Of a stretch of 64,000 nucleotides of DNA, positions 60,452 to 64,000 are shown piece after piece. The stretch is from Levilactobacillus tangyuanensis (lineage in GTDB: Bacteria; Bacillota; Bacilli; Lactobacillales; Lactobacillaceae): NCBI RefSeq assembly GCF_003946545.1, contig NZ_RHOA01000002.1:248001-312000 (forward strand). The letters are read 5' to 3'. Under the pieces are notes generated by a model. That model had not been told where the DNA came from. It saw only the letters and a list, made by a program, of their open reading frames with translations, and made no database searches. The stretch's first letter is position 1, and each line of letters starts with the position of its first letter. The translations under genes were made by a program, and so were the position numbers.

Positions 60452-61384
60452 TCAGCCGCGCTGACTATCCGCCTTTTGACGACCACGATTCAAGAGATAA
60501 ATCGCCAAAATAACTAAAATCGACCCAACAACTTCGGCCACGGTAATCTTTAAGCCCAAGAAAATAATCGAGAGCACGAAGGTCATGACTGGTTGGGTGG
60601 CATCCACAATACTAATCACGTCAGACGGCGCGAAGTGGGTACTGTAGAGAACCAGTGCGAACGGAATAATGGTCCCCAATAAAATAACGGTACTCATCGA
60701 TGCAACCAAGCCCAAGTTAATTGGCGGTGTGTGAACCCAAACGGGCCGGTAGCAGTTAAAGATAATTCCGGCCAATAACATGGCCCAACCAAGCACGACG
60801 ATTGGTGAATTACCCTCTTTAACCAATGTCCGTGGCAGAACCACGTAACCGGCTGCGGTAATCCCAGAACCAATCCCCCAGAGTAAGGACACCATCGGGA
60901 TAGATAACTGAGAAATGTCCCCTCGCGTAATCGCTAGGAAGACCCCAATCATCGCCACAATGAAGGCGATCAAATCGCTCCGAAGTGGCCGTTGGTGGAG
61001 AAAGACTAAGCTCCCCAACACAATGAATAATGGACTCAAATATTGCAGAATCGTTGAAGCAGCTGAGTTCCCAGTCTGGACCGACATGTAGAAGGTCAAC
61101 AGGTTGGCGCCTAAACCAAAGACGGCATAAGCAATCAACCATAGGATATTGCGAACCGAATTGAAGACGTTAAAAATCTTCTTACCATACATGATAGCAC
61201 TCACGATCAGGAGCACCACCCCAGTCACGGACGTCCGAGCAGATAAGAACCAACTGGCCGGCACGTTTTGACTTTGAGAGATGAACTGGAGCACAGTCCC
61301 AGAGATCCCCCACATAGCAGACGCCATTGTTGCCCAAAAGATACCTTTTTTGATATTTTCGGACGAATTTGCATTCGTTTTCAA
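60452..61384 (-). CDS. DMT-superfamily (EamA) transporter
   Basis: 310 residues, ten membrane segments in two EamA repeats: GIFWATMASAMWGISGTVLQFIS opens the first, and LLWGIGSGITAAGYVVLPRTLV opens the second. It ends with a basic tail (LLNRGRQKADSQRG). It probably exports or imports a metabolite; substrate unknown. The gene precedes the histidine phosphatase gene. Confidence 0.9.
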   Translation of the reverse strand: MKTNANSSENIKKGIFWATMASAMWGISGTVLQFISQSQNVPASWFLSARTSVTGVVLLIVSAIMYGKKIFNVFNSVRNILWLIAYAVFGLGANLLTFYMSVQTGNSAASTILQYLSPLFIVLGSLVFLHQRPLRSDLIAFIVAMIGVFLAITRGDISQLSIPMVSLLWGIGSGITAAGYVVLPRTLVKEGNSPIVVLGWAMLLAGIIFNCYRPVWVHTPPINLGLVASMSTVILLGTIIPFALVLYSTHFAPSDVISIVDATQPVMTFVLSIIFLGLKITVAEVVGSILVILAIYLLNRGRQKADSQRG

Positions 61385-61547
61385 GAAACAGCAGATCCTT
61401 TCATTCTTTCATCAACTATCCAAAACTTCTAATAATTTGACTAATTTTACCGAAAACAAATTAGAATTTGGCAATAAATGGTCAAAAAATTTTCGTTTCC
61501 ACTCTTCATTAAGCCACGAACGGGGCTAATTATCAACGCCTAAATCT

Positions 61548-61606
61548 AAATAAGTAGTCATAAAGCGGCGCCCAACACGGGCTGAGCTTACGACTACTTA
61601 TTTATT
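61548..61606 (-). terminator. Terminator of the met operon
   Basis: On the minus strand AAATAAGTAGTC pairs with GACTACTTATTT, with inner GCCC/GGGC, then a T-rich end. Confidence 0.75.
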
Positions 61607-61640
61607 AACTATCGTTTTGATGAGTAAAAATCATAACCAA

Positions 61641-62324
61641 TTAAGCGGTGTGGTCCACCCGACGAGCTAATAGGTCACCGATCAATTGGATAGCAAACAC
61701 AATGACCAGGATGATTAACATTGCCAGGATCGTGACGTCGCTTTCGAAACGACTGTAACCAACGTTGATGGCCAAGTTCCCTAAGCCACCACCACCAATG
61801 GCACCGGCCATGGCAGTCAAATCAATCAGACTGATTAACGTTAGGACGGATGAACGGATGATGTCCGCCAACCCTTCCTTGAGGTAAACCCGAAAGATAA
61901 TCGCAATCGGACCAGAACCAACCGACTCGGCGGCCTCAATCACCCCGTGGTCAACTTCGGCCAGGGCGTTCTGAATTTGCCGGGCATAGAAAGGTGCGGA
62001 CCCAATAACCAGTGGAACAATTGCGGCTGTCGTCCCAATCGCCGTCCCAACCACTAATCGGGTTAATGGGGCAATCACGGCCAGTAAGATAACAAAGGGA
62101 ATCGACCGGCAAAGGTTAACCAGCTTATCGAGAATGTTGTAGACGGCCCGATTTTCTAAGATGCCACCGGGCTGGGTCACAATTAAACCAATCCCAATCG
62201 CCATCCCTAGAATTCCGGCAACAATCGCCGTGAACAGCGTCATGTACAGCGTCTCACCAGTTGCTTGAATAAAGTCACTCTTCATCGTGACCGCATTTGG
62301 AAAATACTTAGCAAAAAAGTTCAA
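61641..62324 (-). CDS. metI: Methionine ABC transporter permease
   Basis: 227 residues; TTG start directly after the metN stop (TAATTG), with GAGGTGG in the metN end as ribosome site. It has five to six membrane segments and the ABC permease EAA loop DHGVIEAAESVGSGPIAIIFRVYL. It is the membrane part of the D/L-methionine importer MetQNI. Confidence 0.93.
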   Translation of the reverse strand: MNFFAKYFPNAVTMKSDFIQATGETLYMTLFTAIVAGILGMAIGIGLIVTQPGGILENRAVYNILDKLVNLCRSIPFVILLAVIAPLTRLVVGTAIGTTAAIVPLVIGSAPFYARQIQNALAEVDHGVIEAAESVGSGPIAIIFRVYLKEGLADIIRSSVLTLISLIDLTAMAGAIGGGGLGNLAINVGYSRFESDVTILAMLIILVIVFAIQLIGDLLARRVDHTA

Positions 62325-63398
62325 TTAGGCCACCTCCGAGTTCGTCGATTTCAAGTGAGTAATCCGGACACCCTGTTCTTGACAATAGTCCCAAGCTGCC
62401 GCCAGCTTGTCAGGTTCACCACTCATGACAACAATGAGATTGCCCAGTGGCGTATCCTGCAAGATTTCAACATTCCCATACAGAATACTGGATACCACAC
62501 CATAACGCTTGTAGAGCTCCGTAATCAATGGGGAATCGGTCTGATCGCCCACGTACTGCAGTTGCACCAATTGCTGAGTGTCGCCCAAGTCGAGCTTGTC
62601 GGCCTGCTTGTAAATCTTCACCAGGGCCTGATCAATCTGCGTGGCAGTGTTAATGAAGTCCCGCGTCAAGGGTTCCTTTGGCTGGCTAAAGATGTCAACT
62701 AGACTCCCGCGTTCGATGATGGCCCCTTCGTCCATGACGGCAACCTTGTTACAGATTTCCTTCACAGCTTCCATTTCATGGGTAATTAAGACTACCGTCA
62801 AACCAAGCTCCTGGTTTAACCGTTTCAACAATTCCAGAATTGAGGAAGTCGTCTTGGGGTCCAAGGCACTCGTGGCCTCGTCACTAATTAGAATCTCAGG
62901 ATCATTGGCCAATGCCCGGGCGATCGCGACCCGTTGCTTCTGCCCACCGGAAAGTTGGGCGGGATAATCCGTTGCCTTGTCCGTTAAACCGACCAAGTCC
63001 AAGAGATGGTCCACCTTTTCTTTCCGTTCCGCACGGGATAATGAACCGCCCTTCAAGGGGTAATCCACGTTATCCGCAATCGTTCGTGACGCCATGAGGT
63101 TAAAGTGTTGGAAGATCATGCCGATCTTCGTGCGCGCTGCCCGGAGTTCCTTTGGCCGCAGGTTCAAAATGGCCTGGCCATTGACCGACACCGTACCGGC
63201 AGTTGGCCGTTGAAGGCGGTTGATCACCCGTACCAGGGTACTCTTCCCGGCCCCGGAATAACCGACGACACCATAGATGTCACCGCGGTTAACCGTGAGC
63301 GAAACATTCTTCACGGCATTCACGGTCTGACCCTTTGTATGAAAGGTCACATCGATATCTTTTAACTGAATAATCGCTTCGTTAGTCACAGATTTCAT
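62325..63398 (-). CDS. metN: Methionine ABC transporter ATP-binding protein
   Basis: 357 residues. Walker [17 protein letters not shown], signature [17 protein letters not shown], Walker [16 protein letters not shown], and the C-terminal NIL regulatory domain (~270-350: [20 protein letters not shown]) that senses intracellular methionine. Start behind AAGGAGAA. Second gene of metQ-metN-metI. Confidence 0.95.
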   Translation of the reverse strand: MKSVTNEAIIQLKDIDVTFHTKGQTVNAVKNVSLTVNRGDIYGVVGYSGAGKSTLVRVINRLQRPTAGTVSVNGQAILNLRPKELRAARTKIGMIFQHFNLMASRTIADNVDYPLKGGSLSRAERKEKVDHLLDLVGLTDKATDYPAQLSGGQKQRVAIARALANDPEILISDEATSALDPKTTSSILELLKRLNQELGLTVVLITHEMEAVKEICNKVAVMDEGAIIERGSLVDIFSQPKEPLTRDFINTATQIDQALVKIYKQADKLDLGDTQQLVQLQYVGDQTDSPLITELYKRYGVVSSILYGNVEILQDTPLGNLIVVMSGEPDKLAAAWDYCQEQGVRITHLKSTNSEVA

Positions 63399-63571
63399 TC
63401 TCCTTACTCGCCAATGCCGGCAAATTTAATCATTTATGGTTATCGCTAATGACCGCCGCCATCGTAGAACACAAGTGACAGAACCATGTCAGCTAATGCT
63501 GCCCGTCCTGACGCTGTTTCTAATGCTTAAGCGGAACACTAATTAACAAAAACCTACTATAGTAATACCAA

Positions 63572-63616
63572 ACTTCAATCAATTCATTGGCCATTGACCA
63601 TTGGATTGATTGAAGT
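63572..63616 (-). other. Stable hairpin in the metQ-metN spacer
   Basis: ACTTCAATCAAT (63572-63583) pairs perfectly with ATTGATTGAAGT (63605-63616) over a 21-nt loop. There is no U-tract after it on the minus strand, so it is not a classic terminator; it could be an mRNA-stability or processing element that sets metQ above metN. The 290-bp spacer holds no gene. Confidence 0.5.
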
Positions 63617-63688
63617 CGGTCGATAATCGTTTCAATATCAATTGGCTCTTTAACTAATCAATTAACTCTGCTATTTGAGCGGTTCGCT

Positions 63689-64000
63689 TTACCAAGCTGG
63701 GATGGTTAAACCGTGGTAGTACTTCTTCAACAACTTCTTGGTTGCTTCAGTTTGGTAAGCCTTCACGATCTTCTTGTAGGTCGCGTTGTTCTTGTCAGAC
63801 TTGTTAGCAGCGATGATGTTGATGTAAGGAATTGAAGCCTTGTTAAGCTTTTCCTTGTAGATGGTTTCGTTGTTTGGCAGCTTAGCTTCGGCAGCGAATT
63901 CGTTGTTGATAACGGCACCGGCAGCGTCCGTCAAGGAACGTGGCGTTTGTGCGGCATCAACCGGCGTAATCTTCAAGTTCAACTTGTTTTCGGTGATGTT
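63689..64000 (-). CDS. metQ: Methionine-binding lipoprotein MetQ, C-terminal part
   Basis: About 103 residues are visible; the N-terminus lies beyond the window. LKITPVDAAQTPRSLTDAAGAVINNEFAAEA matches the NlpA/MetQ family core, with IPYINIIAANKSDKNNATYKKIVKAYQTEATKKLLKKYY as the typical C-terminal helices. It binds methionine outside the membrane for MetNI. Confidence 0.93.
   Translation of the reverse strand, partial: NITENKLNLKITPVDAAQTPRSLTDAAGAVINNEFAAEAKLPNNETIYKEKLNKASIPYINIIAANKSDKNNATYKKIVKAYQTEATKKLLKKYYHGLTIPAW

Overview
The window is bacterial chromosome from a member of the Lactobacillaceae, probably a heterofermentative group near Levilactobacillus. The signs are strong AGGAGG-type ribosome sites with frequent TTG starts, a complete Leloir galactose cluster, PepO, GadC-like and VIT-type transporters, several cre-like sites, and a moderate G+C content. 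Species cannot be fixed from the sequence alone. I see no phage, no intact insertion sequence, no CRISPR array and no rRNA. There is one tRNA, tRNA-Arg(TCT).

Layout. 1-11.4 kb: lactonase, acetyltransferases, an amino acid permease, two tandem VIT/CCC1 iron/manganese transporters divergent from a PerR-like regulator, a secreted amidase, a MocR regulator at the end of a YibE/F operon, and a universal stress protein. 11.6-16.8 kb: a lipoprotein, two MarR regulators and PepO. 16.8-26.6 kb: the galactose regulon on the minus strand (galM, pgm, a small protein, galP, galK, galE, galT, galR). Repeated TTTTASTAAAA operators and cre-like sites sit on its promoters. 26.9-29.8 kb: an acyl-CoA dehydrogenase-EtfB-EtfA operon. 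30.4-44.2 kb: PEP carboxykinase, a drug efflux pump, map, ubiE, DNA repair and stress genes, a BCCT transporter with an attenuator-like leader, RNase H and cytosine deaminase. 44.2-53.5 kb: a ThiD-type kinase, small membrane proteins, tRNA-Arg, murI, gadC, a cold shock protein and mutY. 53.7-64 kb: OppA, a lipoate ligase divergent from a stand-alone lipoyl (GcvH-like) protein, an aldo/keto reductase and the metQNI methionine importer.

Most unusual signal. Six copies of what looks like one structured-RNA family lie at 15321-15502, 29802-29958, 30223-30345, 55451-55624, 55954-56116 and 56215-56377. All are in the sense orientation just after the stop codon of a gene, mostly between convergent genes. 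Stem sequences differ between copies but stay complementary, while loop motifs are kept: GCC-loop-GTC in hairpin 1, and a 7-nt AANTYCA loop in hairpin 2. Two of the copies sit in a 261-bp tandem duplication. I do not recognise the family.

Other points of interest. Two genes (galR and the BCCT transporter) appear to start at ATC and ATT codons behind perfect Shine-Dalgarno sites. MutY has no cysteines, so no Fe-S cluster. A WalR-type box lies upstream of the amidase. Several real small proteins under 60 residues are present.
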